DNA from: Clostridium fungisolvens
Lineage (GTDB): Bacteria > Bacillota > Clostridia > Clostridiales > Clostridiaceae
DNA: 64,000 nt
Assembly (NCBI RefSeq): GCF_014193895.1
Contig: NZ_BLZR01000001.1
Location: 4,340,001 to 4,404,000 of the forward strand
Reading direction: 5' to 3'
Numbering within the stretch: position 1 is the first letter of the stretch; the number at the start of each line of letters is the position of its first letter. The notes below the pieces were generated by a model. The model was not told the DNA's origin. It searched no databases and was given only the letters and a program-made list of their open reading frames with translations. The position numbers were made by a program, and so were the translations under genes. Positions 34,757 to 44,545 of this stretch are shown here, one piece after another.

Positions 34757-35604
34757 GAATCAAGATAAGTTACTGCACTTAGAGCTGCAACTTGACCTTC
34801 TCCTGCTGCCTTAATATATTGGTACGGCTTTCCAACACAATCACCAGCTGCAAAGCATCCATCAATGTTTGTTTGCATTAACCTGTTTACTAATATATGA
34901 TTTTCCGACACATCTAATCCTGGTACAAGTTGTGAGGGTGAAATACTATCTTTAAGAACAAATACCCCATCAGTAATCAATTCACCTTGATCAAATAATA
35001 TCTTTTCTACTTTTTTATCACCAACTATTTCTAGAGGCTTCTTATTTAATATTTCTATATTATCTTTAAGAGCATATTCTCCTTTGTACATAGGTATATA
35101 ATATACCTTAGCTGCAAGTTCACTAACATAATTAGCTTCTTCTTCAGCCTCTTTATTATATCCAATTATACTAACTATCTTCCCCTTGTAAAGTGGTGCA
35201 TCACATGTAGCACAATAGCCTACACCTTTACCTAATAATCTCTCTTCCCCAAGTAAAGGTTTTGTATATTCAACTCCAGTTGCAAGTATGATTGATTTCG
35301 CTTCATACATCTTTTCATTTACCATTAAAGCAAAGTAATCTCCCATTGCATAAACACTATTCACTTTTTCTTCTGTAATGCTAATTCCCATTGCTTCTAT
35401 ATGACTTTGAAAGTTTGCCTTTAATTCATTTCCTGTTATATCGTGAAATCCTAAATAATTATTTATTTTTGGAGCTTTAGATAATTTAGAGCTAAGTTCT
35501 TTAGTTCCAAAGATTATTACGTTTTTATTTCTAATTTTAGCGTTTATTGCAGCAGAAAGGCCAGCTGCACCTGTTCCTATAATGGCAATATCATATCTAC
35601 CCAT
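34741..35604 (-). CDS. Thioredoxin reductase-like FAD/NAD(P)-dependent disulfide reductase
   Basis: 287 residues, somewhat shorter than TrxB. The FAD motif is IAIIGTGAAGLSAAIN, the redox-active pair is YCATCDAPLYKGK (Cys131 and Cys134), and the C-terminal FAD motif is DGCFAAGDCVGKPYQYIKAAGEGQVAA. The NADPH-binding glycine motif is poor (VSIIGYNKEAEEEANYVS), with GxGxxA reduced to GYNKEA and no clear HRR arginines. It may therefore use another donor, as clostridial ferredoxin-dependent flavin thioredoxin reductases do; that is inference. trxA lies 129 bp upstream on the same strand. Confidence 0.82.
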   Translation of the reverse strand: MGRYDIAIIGTGAAGLSAAINAKIRNKNVIIFGTKELSSKLSKAPKINNYLGFHDITGNELKANFQSHIEAMGISITEEKVNSVYAMGDYFALMVNEKMYEAKSIILATGVEYTKPLLGEERLLGKGVGYCATCDAPLYKGKIVSIIGYNKEAEEEANYVSELAAKVYYIPMYKGEYALKDNIEILNKKPLEIVGDKKVEKILFDQGELITDGVFVLKDSISPSQLVPGLDVSENHILVNRLMQTNIDGCFAAGDCVGKPYQYIKAAGEGQVAALSAVTYLDSKNKR

Positions 35605-35667
35605 ACTTTACTCTCCCTTGAAAACTTCTACATCTCTATGGCCTAAACAACTAACTAATTGATGCCA

Positions 35668-35695
35668 CAAGAATCCTCAGAAAACAGAATTTTTG
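35668..35695 (-). repeat. Hairpin with family A-type loop between trxA and the reductase gene
   Basis: On the minus strand CAAAAATTCT and AGGATTCTTG form a 10-position stem (one mismatch, one wobble) around the 8-nt loop GTTTTCTG, close to the GGGTTCTG loops at 2002 and 17760. No family A outer arms are visible. Confidence 0.45.
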
Positions 35696-35733
35696 AAAAA
35701 GCATATATTAATTTTTTGTAATCTAATACTCTA

Positions 35734-36048
35734 TTATAAATTTCTGTTGATTATATTTACCAAGTCATTTTTAGGTCTAAATCCAGTAAGTTTATCCACT
35801 TGATTTCCGCCTTTAAAGAGTATTATTGTTGGTATACTTGATATATCGTACTTATCTGCTAATCCAGGATTGTTGTCTACATCTACTTTAACAAATGTTA
35901 CCTCTGTCATTTCTTCAGAAAGTTGTTCTAAAATAGGAGCAATCATCTTGCACGGACCACACCATGTAGCCCAAAAATCTACTAATACTAATTTATTGCT
36001 TTCTAATACAATTTCATTAAAATCCTTTTCTTCCACATGCTTAACCAT
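35734..36048 (-). CDS. trxA: Thioredoxin
   Basis: 104 residues with the active site VDFWATWCGPCKMIAPIL (Cys30, Cys33) and the conserved cis-proline in ISSIPTIILFKGG. A cytosolic dithiol carrier that reduces ribonucleotide reductase, MsrB (encoded at 9.6 kb) and others. AGGAGG precedes the ATG. The reductase-like gene lies downstream in the same direction, giving a standard trxA-trxB pair. Confidence 0.96.
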   Translation of the reverse strand: MVKHVEEKDFNEIVLESNKLVLVDFWATWCGPCKMIAPILEQLSEEMTEVTFVKVDVDNNPGLADKYDISSIPTIILFKGGNQVDKLTGFRPKNDLVNIINRNL

Positions 36049-36132
36049 AAAAGTTCCTCCTAATTATATACCCCCAATAGGTATTTATAATTATATTATA
36101 TATCCTCATGATAAAAAGTCAAACATATGCAC

Positions 36133-37308
36133 TTATTTTTCAAATGTTCCTTTTACAATGATATTCTTTTTATCCATTAACACTTTCCCTTTAGCAATTA
36201 CAGTATCTATCTCAAGTCCTTCTCTATCTAATAAAACTAAATCAGCATCCTTCCCGGATTCTATTCTTCCTTTAGTAGTTAACTTTAATATATCTGCCAC
36301 ATTTGATGTTATGACTTTTATTGCTTTTTCAATAGGTATATTTTCTTCTAGAACAGCATATTTTACTTCTTCATATAAAGAATTAACTTTGCATATCCCC
36401 ATACCTATCATCTCTTTCCTTTCGTTAAACATAGGCATACTTCCATTACCATCTGAAGAAAAGGTTATATGCTCTTCTGGTATTCCAGCTTGTAAGGCAA
36501 GTTTTAAGCCTCTACTTGCACGCAATTCACCTTCTTCTAAACAGTTAGGATCAAAGCTAGTAGTGAGATCAATAAATCCACCTTTCTGCACATATTTTAG
36601 ACTGATATCGAATAATTCACCATTTCTATTCACATGAGTAGGTAACATCTGATCTGGGGGAATTTCAGTATTCTCTATTAATTCAAACAAATAATCCAAT
36701 CTCTTAGCCCCGTCACCAAGATGTATGTTAACAATTCCAGCTTTTCCTGATAATAATCCACCAACCCTGGCCTCTGCAACGACATTTGCAAATTCATCAT
36801 AAGTTGGTTGTGAACTTCTGTGGTCTGATATAGCTACCTCACCAACTCCTATGACCTTATCCAACAGCATTAGGTCTCCTTTTATATTTTCAGTTACAGT
36901 TTTTGCAGGTATTTGATATGATCCTGTATAGCAGTATGTAGTTATACCTTCTTCTTCTAAAGCATGTGCTTTAGCCAAAAGTGATACCATGTTTCTACAT
37001 ATGTCATCTGTTCCAATACATCCCACTACAGTGGTAATACCTGCATTAACAAGCTCACTAAAAGGCAATTCTGGAGTTCTAGTTCTAAATCCGCCTTCGC
37101 CCCCTCCACCCATTATATGTACATGACAATCAATTAGCCCTGGTACTAAGATTTTTTTATTTCCATCTATCACTGATATATCAATAAAATTATTAGGTAC
37201 ATTTATGCTGTCGTAAATTCCCTCAATCTTGTCTCCAACAATTACTACGTCCTTTATTCCCAAATGTTCAGGTGTATAAACATCAATATTCTTTATAACA
37301 GTTATCAT
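36133..37308 (-). CDS. iadA: Isoaspartyl dipeptidase (beta-aspartyl peptidase, IadA)
   Basis: About 391 residues from the ATG at 37308, chosen because AGGAGG lies six bases before it; the frame extends nine codons upstream. It is an amidohydrolase-superfamily metallopeptidase: metal ligands in GLIDCHVHIMGGGGEGG, later INIHLGDG, LPTHVNRN and TFSSDGNG, with the IadA-type TRTPELPFSELVNAGITTVVGCIGTD block. It cleaves beta-aspartyl dipeptides left from damaged proteins. It is 33 bp behind the TPR protein gene, possibly cotranscribed. Confidence 0.93.
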   Translation of the reverse strand: MITVIKNIDVYTPEHLGIKDVVIVGDKIEGIYDSINVPNNFIDISVIDGNKKILVPGLIDCHVHIMGGGGEGGFRTRTPELPFSELVNAGITTVVGCIGTDDICRNMVSLLAKAHALEEEGITTYCYTGSYQIPAKTVTENIKGDLMLLDKVIGVGEVAISDHRSSQPTYDEFANVVAEARVGGLLSGKAGIVNIHLGDGAKRLDYLFELIENTEIPPDQMLPTHVNRNGELFDISLKYVQKGGFIDLTTSFDPNCLEEGELRASRGLKLALQAGIPEEHITFSSDGNGSMPMFNERKEMIGMGICKVNSLYEEVKYAVLEENIPIEKAIKVITSNVADILKLTTKGRIESGKDADLVLLDREGLEIDTVIAKGKVLMDKKNIIVKGTFEK

Positions 37309-37340
37309 AATATGCCTCCTATCTAAAAAATACACATAAT

Positions 37341-38633
37341 CTACTGAGTATTTAGTATGTCTTTAATTGTTGAATTATAGTACATAGATTTGCTAAAATC
37401 CTTTGACATTTTTTCTGCATATTGCTTAGCCTTAGTTTTATCACTATTATTATTTATAGTTGCGAGCTTATAGAGACATTCAGCTGTATAGTCCCCACTA
37501 TAATAACTATTTACATACTGATCATAATATACTAAAGATTTCTCATAATCTTCTAATTTCTCATTTGTTGTACCAAGCATATATATAATATGAGGATTTA
37601 AATAATTATCTTTAGAAAACTTGCTTGCCTTTTCAAATTCAACTTTAGCTTTTGCAAAATCCTTTGCACTGAAATAACTTCTTCCCGCATCATAAAAGCT
37701 AGCCACGCCACCATTTATTAACAACTGCTCACCACTGTTATAAGCAATCTTATCATTAACACCTAACTTATCTTTATCAAAAGAAGTTATTATGGTATAT
37801 AACTTATTATAATCCTTATCATTGATAGCTGCTTTTACCTGATCTAATGGAAATTTAGCTACTTCCTGATTACTATTTTGTGCGTTTTTATCAGTTGTAC
37901 TGTTGTTAGGAACTTGTTGTTTGGTATTATTAGTAGTAGCCTGATTTGTATTAATTTTATCCGTAGGATTAGTCTCACTTTTTTTAGTAGACTTCGAAGC
38001 TATATAATTTGTTCTAGCTTTGCTTATGTACTGACTAACAGGCTTATAAAGTAAATATGATATAAGACCTACAAAACATATTACCAATGGTATTATTATT
38101 AGCTTAAAGTTTATATTTGGCTTATGCCCGTCTGAAAACTCTTTTATAACCTTATAGTTATCTAAAGCAACCTTGTTATTCTTATCTATACCCCTCACAA
38201 TATCGATACATTCCTTAGCTTTTTCATACTCTCCTCTTTTTATAAAACAAAAAGCTATGGCATTGTTAACATTTATCTTATTAAAATCGCTCTCACTACA
38301 AATACCTAGTTTTTTCTCAGCATCATTTATGTACATTCCTTTTATATCTTTTAACGCTTGTTCATATAGAGACAGTCTTTCCCAATCTTTTTGTATATCC
38401 TTTAAATACCCTTTCGATATTCCATCATCATTGAAATCTTTATTTATCTTCCAAGCAGCCTCTGCTGACTTTAAATCCCCCTTGATATATAAAAGTAATC
38501 CTTTGAGATTTAATGCAGAAGTATTTTTAAGATTTTCAGATATAAGCTTTTCACATATTATTAATGCTTTATCTATTTCTCCATTTTGAAATAAATGTAT
38601 TGATTTATCATATTGTTTCTTCCAATCCTTCAT
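37341..38633 (-). CDS. TPR-repeat membrane protein
   Basis: 430 residues. The N-terminal cytosolic part has TPR-like units (FQNGEIDKALIICEKLISENLKNTSALNLKGLLLYIKGDLKSAEAAW; RGEYEKAKECIDIVRGIDKNNKVALDN). One membrane helix follows at about 176-196 (LIIIPLVICFVGLISYLLYK). A low-complexity Asn/Thr linker spans about 210-260, and further TPR-type repeats complete the outside part (AKAKVEFEKASKFSKDNYLNPHIIYML...). Such proteins serve as scaffolds; no enzyme motif is seen and no partner is obvious. Its start codon follows AGGAAGG. The function is unknown. Confidence 0.75.
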   Translation of the reverse strand: MKDWKKQYDKSIHLFQNGEIDKALIICEKLISENLKNTSALNLKGLLLYIKGDLKSAEAAWKINKDFNDDGISKGYLKDIQKDWERLSLYEQALKDIKGMYINDAEKKLGICSESDFNKINVNNAIAFCFIKRGEYEKAKECIDIVRGIDKNNKVALDNYKVIKEFSDGHKPNINFKLIIIPLVICFVGLISYLLYKPVSQYISKARTNYIASKSTKKSETNPTDKINTNQATTNNTKQQVPNNSTTDKNAQNSNQEVAKFPLDQVKAAINDKDYNKLYTIITSFDKDKLGVNDKIAYNSGEQLLINGGVASFYDAGRSYFSAKDFAKAKVEFEKASKFSKDNYLNPHIIYMLGTTNEKLEDYEKSLVYYDQYVNSYYSGDYTAECLYKLATINNNSDKTKAKQYAEKMSKDFSKSMYYNSTIKDILNTQ

Positions 38634-39033
38634 AAGTTACCTTCCTTATGTATATAAGATGCCTATATACTGCCTTTATGTTATATTTACGTTTTTATGA
38701 ATTATATATACTACTAACTTAGTTGAATATGTAATTTCCGAATCCTTTTCAATCTACATGGAATACACTCACTACTTAGACCTTAATATAAAATAATTCC
38801 AAGTATAATTATATCATTAAAGCTTTTTATAAAGAAATATATTCATGTTATATACTCATTTAGATCCAATACATATCAACCACCATAATATTTTAGAATA
38901 TATATTTTAAATTACAGTAATAATAGACTTTAAAAAGCACTATGAATATTCATAAATACTCATAGTGCCATCTATAATTTCTTTATTTTTGAAATATAAA
39001 TTTATAATTCAATACTTAAACTTATTATAGATA
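38634..39033. other. 400-bp intergenic region behind the anti-sigma gene
   Basis: AT-rich, with the anti-sigma operon terminator at 38937-38968 and, just beyond its T-run on the minus strand, an ATTACTGTAATTTAAAA stretch weakly like the family C trailer. I see no gene. Confidence 0.5.
38937..38968 (-). terminator. Terminator of the ECF sigma/anti-sigma operon
   Basis: GCACTATGA pairs with TCATAGTGC across a 14-base loop that can pair further; on the minus strand it is followed by TTTTTAAAG. Confidence 0.8.
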
Positions 39034-40467
39034 TTAGTTGACATGCCCTTGTGGTAATATATATGCATAGTATATCTTCCAAGGCGCTGTTTCACTTTCT
39101 TTACCTAAAACAACCATTTGATATAAACTATTCTTCTTATCTTCAGTTAATGATTCTACACCATAAACTTTGACACTACTTAACCCAAAACTTTTAATAT
39201 ATTTGTTAAACTCATCATCACTTATGGTAACTATTCTTTCAATATGGGTAGAATCAGCTGCAATACCAGATTTCCCACTTATTAAATCATCTATTTTAAG
39301 ACCACCAGCCAATATATTCGCATTATCCAAGGTACTCTCTCCATTTAATAGCTTATTATAATTCTCCAAGGCCATATAATCTTCATGCTTTTCTTTTGAG
39401 TCCGCTAATTCATTAAATAGCTCACTAGACTGCTTGATGGTAAAATTAACGGTCTTTCTAACGGTGCTATATGAGTTCATATTATCATCACTATATTTTG
39501 TTAATGTCAACTGAATTTTATCTGAACTTGCGGTTATTGATTTTACCTGCACTAACGGTGTATTTGCCCCATAAACCAATACTGTATTTCCCCTATTAAC
39601 ATCAACAGCATATACACTTCCACCTTCAGTTGCTTTACCATTTGGTAGGCCAACAACTATTAATAGGGTATTATCATCATACCATTCTAAATATAGTGGA
39701 GATCTATCTTTTGCATCCACTGCACTCACATTATAATATTTTGTAGAATTCGATGTATTATCTTTTATTACAACAATACCAGTTCCTTCTTTATCTAAAT
39801 TAGATCCCTTTCCAGCTATATATGCTTGATATTTTCCGCTTGGTGAATCCTTAACTTTTGACTTCCCTTTTGAAAGAGCATCCTTAAGATTCTCCTCACT
39901 TGTTTTAACTAAATTTATAGCTGAGTAATTTTCACTCATATTAAATAATATGTTTGATATATTATTTGTACCAGCAACATCATATAAAGCTACACTATTA
40001 GCTTTTGCCCCATCCTTAGCTGCACCTGTTTTCTCATCCTGCGCAATAATACTTAAGGATTTATCTTCCTTCTCCATAGCTACAGCTTTTTCACTCTTAC
40101 TTCCTATTGTAAAAAAGTTGGTGCGAGTTTTTAGAAAAGCTATACTTGTAATCATAACTACAAAAGAGGCTGCAATTGCATATCTACTTCTATTCTTTAT
40201 AAAATGATACTTTATATTATTTTTATAACCTTTTTTATATCTATTTTTATCTATAGAATTTATTATTTCAACTCTCGAGCTTTTAAAGTCTACATCTTCA
40301 AAACTTAGTGATTTGCTGAGTATATCGTCAAGTTCTTTTTCTTCCTCATAAAGCTTTCTACAGCTTTCGCATTCTATAACATGCTCATCCATTAACTTCT
40401 TCATTTCTTTCTGTAATTGATTCTCTACATACAAATCTAGTTTTTTACCAAAGCTATCACAATTCAT
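39034..40467 (-). CDS. Zinc-finger anti-sigma factor with large extracellular domain
   Basis: About 477 residues from the ATG at 40467 (AGGAGG eight bases before; a GTG nine bases earlier is less likely). Residues 1-45 hold a zf-HC2 type motif (MDEHVIECESCRKLYEEE, the His-x3-Cys-x2-Cys part). A membrane helix lies at about 95-115 (YAIAASFVVMITSIAFL). The outside part (about 120-477) is beta-rich with DNTLLIVVGLPNGK and STVRKTVNFT segments and no recognised domain. It overlaps the upstream sigma gene by 11 bases, so this is the cognate anti-sigma of a stress or envelope-sensing pair. Confidence 0.88.
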   Translation of the reverse strand: MNCDSFGKKLDLYVENQLQKEMKKLMDEHVIECESCRKLYEEEKELDDILSKSLSFEDVDFKSSRVEIINSIDKNRYKKGYKNNIKYHFIKNRSRYAIAASFVVMITSIAFLKTRTNFFTIGSKSEKAVAMEKEDKSLSIIAQDEKTGAAKDGAKANSVALYDVAGTNNISNILFNMSENYSAINLVKTSEENLKDALSKGKSKVKDSPSGKYQAYIAGKGSNLDKEGTGIVVIKDNTSNSTKYYNVSAVDAKDRSPLYLEWYDDNTLLIVVGLPNGKATEGGSVYAVDVNRGNTVLVYGANTPLVQVKSITASSDKIQLTLTKYSDDNMNSYSTVRKTVNFTIKQSSELFNELADSKEKHEDYMALENYNKLLNGESTLDNANILAGGLKIDDLISGKSGIAADSTHIERIVTISDDEFNKYIKSFGLSSVKVYGVESLTEDKKNSLYQMVVLGKESETAPWKIYYAYILPQGHVN

Positions 40468-41071
40468 TGCTAGCACCTCCTTGCTCGAATGTTTTATTAT
40501 AATATAGAGAGTTTTTGAACTTCTCTCTCAGCCTATAATACTTCCTTTTAACTGTAGATTCACTTATTGAGAGTATCTGAGAGATATCAAAAAATGTTCT
40601 CTCTCCACTATATCTAAGTAGAATAATTTGCTTATCAACTTCTTCTAAAGACTGAATAAATGTTGTTACTTCTTTTTTTAAATCTACAAATTCCAACTGC
40701 TCTTGTGGTGAAGCTTCCTTAGATCTTACATCCTTGGCATCTTCTATGTTCGCTTCATATACCCGTTTAAATTTCCTTATAAAATCAATCGCTTTATTTT
40801 TGCTTATTTGAAGTAGCCAATTTGAAAATTTATATTTTTTATCATATAGATATAGCTTATTATAGGCAGTAATAAATGTTTCTTGAGCTATATCCTCCGA
40901 GGCTTCTTTATCTTTTGTTATTGAATAAACAAATCTTAAGACTATTAACTCATATTTATTTACTAAAATATTAAAGCTATCTATATTTCCATTAAGCACT
41001 TCACTCACTAGTTCTATGTCCTCATTCAAATCTCTCACCCCTACCATACTTGTTTCAGTATAATCCACCAA
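40457..41071 (-). CDS. ECF-type RNA polymerase sigma factor
   Basis: Up to 204 residues. Region 2 reads SFNILVNKYELIVLRFVYSITKDKEASEDIAQETFITAYNKLYLYDKKYKFSNWLLQISKNKAIDFIRK and region 4 ISQILSISESTVKRKYYRLREKFKN. The annotated start is TTG at 41071; an inner TTG at 41029 (MNEDIELVSEVLNGN) follows GGGGTGAGAG and gives a protein of usual ECF length, so it is the more likely start. It should direct RNA polymerase to stress genes when released by the anti-sigma protein encoded 11 bases inside its 3' end. Its targets are unknown. Confidence 0.92.
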   Translation of the reverse strand: MVDYTETSMVGVRDLNEDIELVSEVLNGNIDSFNILVNKYELIVLRFVYSITKDKEASEDIAQETFITAYNKLYLYDKKYKFSNWLLQISKNKAIDFIRKFKRVYEANIEDAKDVRSKEASPQEQLEFVDLKKEVTTFIQSLEEVDKQIILLRYSGERTFFDISQILSISESTVKRKYYRLREKFKNSLYYNKTFEQGGASNEL

Positions 41072-41160
41072 CTTATATATTTCACCTTATATACGGATAA
41101 TTCAATATATTAGTTCATTTTCTCCAAATTTATTTTATAATTTTCCTACCAGTAAAAAAT

Positions 41161-41200
41161 AGAGAATACGTTTATTAAGAAGTATAAACATATTCTCTAA
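41161..41200 (-). terminator. Terminator of the MFS transporter gene
   Basis: AGAGAATACGTTTAT can pair with ATAAACATATTCTCT; on the minus strand TTTTTTACTGGTAGGAAAA follows (family C trailer). Confidence 0.8.
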
Positions 41201-41229
41201 AAATCAAACTATATACGAAATCTAGAACA

Positions 41230-42390
41230 TTATACACTGTACTCGCGTTCCAGTTTTTTATCTCTATCATATAACTTTGCATAAATAAATATCAAGCTAA
41301 GAACTGAAACAGAAAAAATCACTCCACTTAAAGGTATAACTCTAAGAGTAAATTTATCTATCATCATCCCTGCAATGGATGAATATATTCCAGCTAATAT
41401 TGAACTAACCCCACCTATTATACTGTAAGCCGTATTTTGCTGTTCCATAGGAACTGCTTCACTAGTCATATATTTACTTACTATCTCGAAAATTCCGTAT
41501 GTTATTATTTGAGTAAAAGATAACAGTATTAGTTGAATATATGATGTTGCAAAATACATAAAAACAAATCTAACAATATATGCAAACATCGCAAATATCA
41601 ATAAAGAACTCTTTTTTCTATTTCGCATCAATTTTTGTGCTCCAAAATAAACCGGGGCCTCTACAAGGGCTGCAATAAATGCTGAAATCCCTACATGAGT
41701 AGTAGTTCCACCTAAATCTATCATAAGTAAAGCACTAAATCCCATAACATTTAGCACTAATGCATATACTGCCGAAATAATCATAATCAACATAAACTCG
41801 GTATTTTTAAATAGTAGAATAGGATTTGACCTTTTCTTATTTTTCTCTATTTTTATATCATTAATCCCTTTTGTACTTATTAACGTTACAAGCATAAAAA
41901 AGGCATAAAAGAAAAACATGTTAGAAAGGCCAATAATCTCAAATAATTTCCCAGTTATCAAAGATGCGAATGCATATCCTAAAGCTGCATAGGCTCTTAT
42001 TCCACCAAATTCCTTCCTTGTTTCCTTAGAACTATTGATAGCCCAAGTTGTCATTAACATCACAACCGGTGCCTGTACAAAAGCAAGAACTGCTATGACT
42101 ATTATCAAAATAGCTCCATTAGAAAAGCTTATAAAAAGAGAAAGTATTAGCAAAATACCAAGCATAGGAATCATAAACTTTTTTATTGTACCTTTTAAAT
42201 CACAAAGATACCCTAAAAAGAGTTGTCCTCCAGTGCCGGCAATTATATTAATGGCATTTATTATGCCAACCTCTACATTATCTAGCCCCTTAGATTTCAA
42301 ATATACTAATATAAATAAGTTATATATGCAACTCCATATGTTTACTAATACTTGAACTTCTTTAAACTTAACCACTTCACTTTTTGCCAT
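41230..42390 (-). CDS. MFS transporter, LacY-like (MFS_1_like) branch
   Basis: About 386 residues from the ATG at 42390 (GGAG seven bases before; the longer start at 42411 lacks a site). About 12 helices are seen, with YNLFILVYLKSKGLDNVEVGII at the start, a DLKGTIKKFMIPMLG loop, and ETRKEFGGIRAYAALGYAFASLITGKLFEI, typical of the branch with NupG/LacY relatives. Likely a proton symporter of a sugar or nucleoside, the substrate being unknown. The gene stands alone. Confidence 0.82.
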   Translation of the reverse strand: MAKSEVVKFKEVQVLVNIWSCIYNLFILVYLKSKGLDNVEVGIINAINIIAGTGGQLFLGYLCDLKGTIKKFMIPMLGILLILSLFISFSNGAILIIVIAVLAFVQAPVVMLMTTWAINSSKETRKEFGGIRAYAALGYAFASLITGKLFEIIGLSNMFFFYAFFMLVTLISTKGINDIKIEKNKKRSNPILLFKNTEFMLIMIISAVYALVLNVMGFSALLMIDLGGTTTHVGISAFIAALVEAPVYFGAQKLMRNRKKSSLLIFAMFAYIVRFVFMYFATSYIQLILLSFTQIITYGIFEIVSKYMTSEAVPMEQQNTAYSIIGGVSSILAGIYSSIAGMMIDKFTLRVIPLSGVIFSVSVLSLIFIYAKLYDRDKKLEREYSV

Positions 42391-42816
42391 AATATAACTC
42401 CATCCCCCCATACCCCTACATTATTAAAAGCATCACTACTGTCCGTACAAATCTCTTATATCGTACTATCCAATTATTTAAATGTAAATTGATTTTCATA
42501 GAAAGAAAATTATTCATAGAATTATCAAATTTATTGATATAATCTTTATAAAATATTATGAAAACTTTATACTTTTCTATACAGTAAAAAAAGAATAAGG
42601 CTTTTGCAAATGCAAAAGCCTTATTCTAAGTATTTGTATTTAGGGATAAGTTGTATTTTCTTATGAGTACTATCAGCTTTTATAATATACTTCAAAAGTA
42701 CATATTACTTTCATCTTTATAGGGTTTAAAAATGAAACTTTATTCAGCAATAACTATTAGGGTTAGTTATACTGTCTTATGAACTGATAATACCCTATAT
42801 TAACTTAATTTAAGAA
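42391..42816. other. 426-bp intergenic region between MFS gene and ptsI
   Basis: It holds the strong ptsI terminator at 42592-42627 with its family C trailer, and beyond it a 180-bp AT-rich stretch with repeated AAGTAC/TATAG words but no convincing gene or structured RNA. Confidence 0.5.
42592..42627 (-). terminator. Terminator of ptsI
   Basis: A 17-bp perfect stem (AGAATAAGGCTTTTGCA and complement) with two central bases; the minus strand continues TTTTTTACTGTATAGAAAAG. Confidence 0.88.
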
Positions 42817-44433
42817 TTATTCTTGTTCTATTATTATTTTCTTAGCATTTAATATTGAACTAGCACTCATTGAGAATTCATCTAATCCATATTCTACAAG
42901 TGTTGGAATTGCTGCTTCATCTCCAGCCATTTCTCCGCACATTCCAACCCACTTACCATGCTTGTGTGCTCCATCTATTGTCATCTTTATAAGTCTAAGT
43001 ACAGCTGGGTGCATTGGGTTGTATAGGTAAGATACCTTTTCACTCATTCTGTCTGCAGCTAAAGTATATTGAATTAAGTCGTTTGTTCCTATTGAGAAGA
43101 AATCAACGTGCTTAGCTAACTCATCAGCATAAACTGCTGCTGCAGGGATTTCAACCATGATACCCCATTGAGTTGTTTCTGAGTATTCCTTACCTTCTGC
43201 TTTTAATTCAGCCTTACATTCATCAACAACTTCTTTAGCTTGAACGAATTCTTCTAAGCCTGAAATCATTGGGAACATTACACAAAGATTTCCGTATATT
43301 GATGCTCTAAGTAATGCTCTTAACTGAACTTTAAATAGTTCTTTTTTATCTAAGCAAAGTCTTATCGCTCTGTATCCTAAGAATGGATTCATTTCTTCTG
43401 GTAATGGAAGATATGGAAGTGTTTTATCTCCTCCGATATCAAGAGTTCTTATAACAACTTGCTTTCCTTCCATCTTTTCAAGAACATATTTGTAGCTTTC
43501 AAATTGTTCTTCTTCTGTTGGAGCACTATCTCTATCCATGTATAAGAATTCTGTTCTGAAAAGACCAACTCCGTCTCCACCGTTAGCTAAAACTTGGTGT
43601 ACATCTTCTGGCTTACCTATGTTTCCACAAACTTCTACTCTCTTACCTGACTTTGTAACTGTCTTTACGCTTATAAGCTTCTTTAATTCTTCTTGCTCAG
43701 CTACAAACTTTTCTCTCTTAGCTTTATATTCTTCAACTACAGCTTCAGCTGGGTTTACTATAACAGTTCCTTCAATACCATCAACTATTACGAAATCCCC
43801 ATTTTTTACTGATGTAGTTATATCCTTTAATCCAACAACAGCAGGAATTTCAAGTGTTCTTGCCATTATTGCAGAGTGAGACGTTCTTCCACCAATATTA
43901 GTTAAGAAAGCAACTACCTTGCTTCTATCAAGTTGAGCTGTGTCTGATGGAGTTAAATCATGAGCAACAACTATAGTATTTTCTTCAGTTATTTCAAAGC
44001 TATCAACTTTACCAGCTATATTAGCTATTATTCTCTTAGAAACGTCCTTAATGTCTGCGGCTCTTTCTCTCATATATGCATCTTCCATTGATTCGAAGAT
44101 CATAACAAAAGTGTTAGTTACTCCATCAACAGCCTTCATAGCATTAACACTATTATTTTCTATTTCAAGTTCCATAGCTCCAGTAAATTCTGGGTCATCT
44201 AATAATGTAATGTGAGCTTCAAAAACTTCAGCCTTTTCTTCTCCCATTGATTCAACAGCTTTTGCTTTTATCTTTTCTAATTGTTCCTTTGAAGAAGCTA
44301 ATGCTCTTTGAAGTAATTCTTTTTCTGCTTGTATATCATTTATCTTTACGTCACTTATTACTATCTCTTCATGTTCTTGTATAAATACTTTACCTATTGC
44401 ATAACCTTTTGAAGCTGCAATACCTTTTTTCAT
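42817..44433 (-). CDS. ptsI: Phosphoenolpyruvate-protein phosphotransferase (PTS enzyme I)
   Basis: 538 residues, slightly short of the usual 570. The phosphohistidine is in NIGGRTSHSAIMARTLEIPAVVG (His186). PEP-domain blocks are GVGLFRTEFLYMDRDSAPTEEEQ, DIGGDKTLPYLPLPEEMNPFLGYR, MVEIPAAAVYADEL, and FFSIGTNDLIQYTLAADR. It moves phosphate from PEP to HPr to energise sugar uptake. ptsH is not next to it. Transcription appears to be from a sigma-54 promoter at 44546-44561, and a divergent HPr-domain sigma-54 activator sits on the other side: control of enzyme I by a PTS-sensing activator is inferred. AAGGAGGAG precedes the ATG. Confidence 0.96.
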   Translation of the reverse strand: MKKGIAASKGYAIGKVFIQEHEEIVISDVKINDIQAEKELLQRALASSKEQLEKIKAKAVESMGEEKAEVFEAHITLLDDPEFTGAMELEIENNSVNAMKAVDGVTNTFVMIFESMEDAYMRERAADIKDVSKRIIANIAGKVDSFEITEENTIVVAHDLTPSDTAQLDRSKVVAFLTNIGGRTSHSAIMARTLEIPAVVGLKDITTSVKNGDFVIVDGIEGTVIVNPAEAVVEEYKAKREKFVAEQEELKKLISVKTVTKSGKRVEVCGNIGKPEDVHQVLANGGDGVGLFRTEFLYMDRDSAPTEEEQFESYKYVLEKMEGKQVVIRTLDIGGDKTLPYLPLPEEMNPFLGYRAIRLCLDKKELFKVQLRALLRASIYGNLCVMFPMISGLEEFVQAKEVVDECKAELKAEGKEYSETTQWGIMVEIPAAAVYADELAKHVDFFSIGTNDLIQYTLAADRMSEKVSYLYNPMHPAVLRLIKMTIDGAHKHGKWVGMCGEMAGDEAAIPTLVEYGLDEFSMSASSILNAKKIIIEQE

Positions 44434-44545
44434 TATGTTACTCCTCCTTATAAATAAACGAATAAACTATTATTCCATATAACTAAATAAATAGACCTTA
44501 AACAATAAATATCTAAATTTTATGTTTCTAGCCTTTAATTTTATT

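Noticed and set aside
35870..36637. 255-residue plus-strand ORF across trxA and iadA
   Set aside because: It spans the complement of two well-supported genes and the gap between them.
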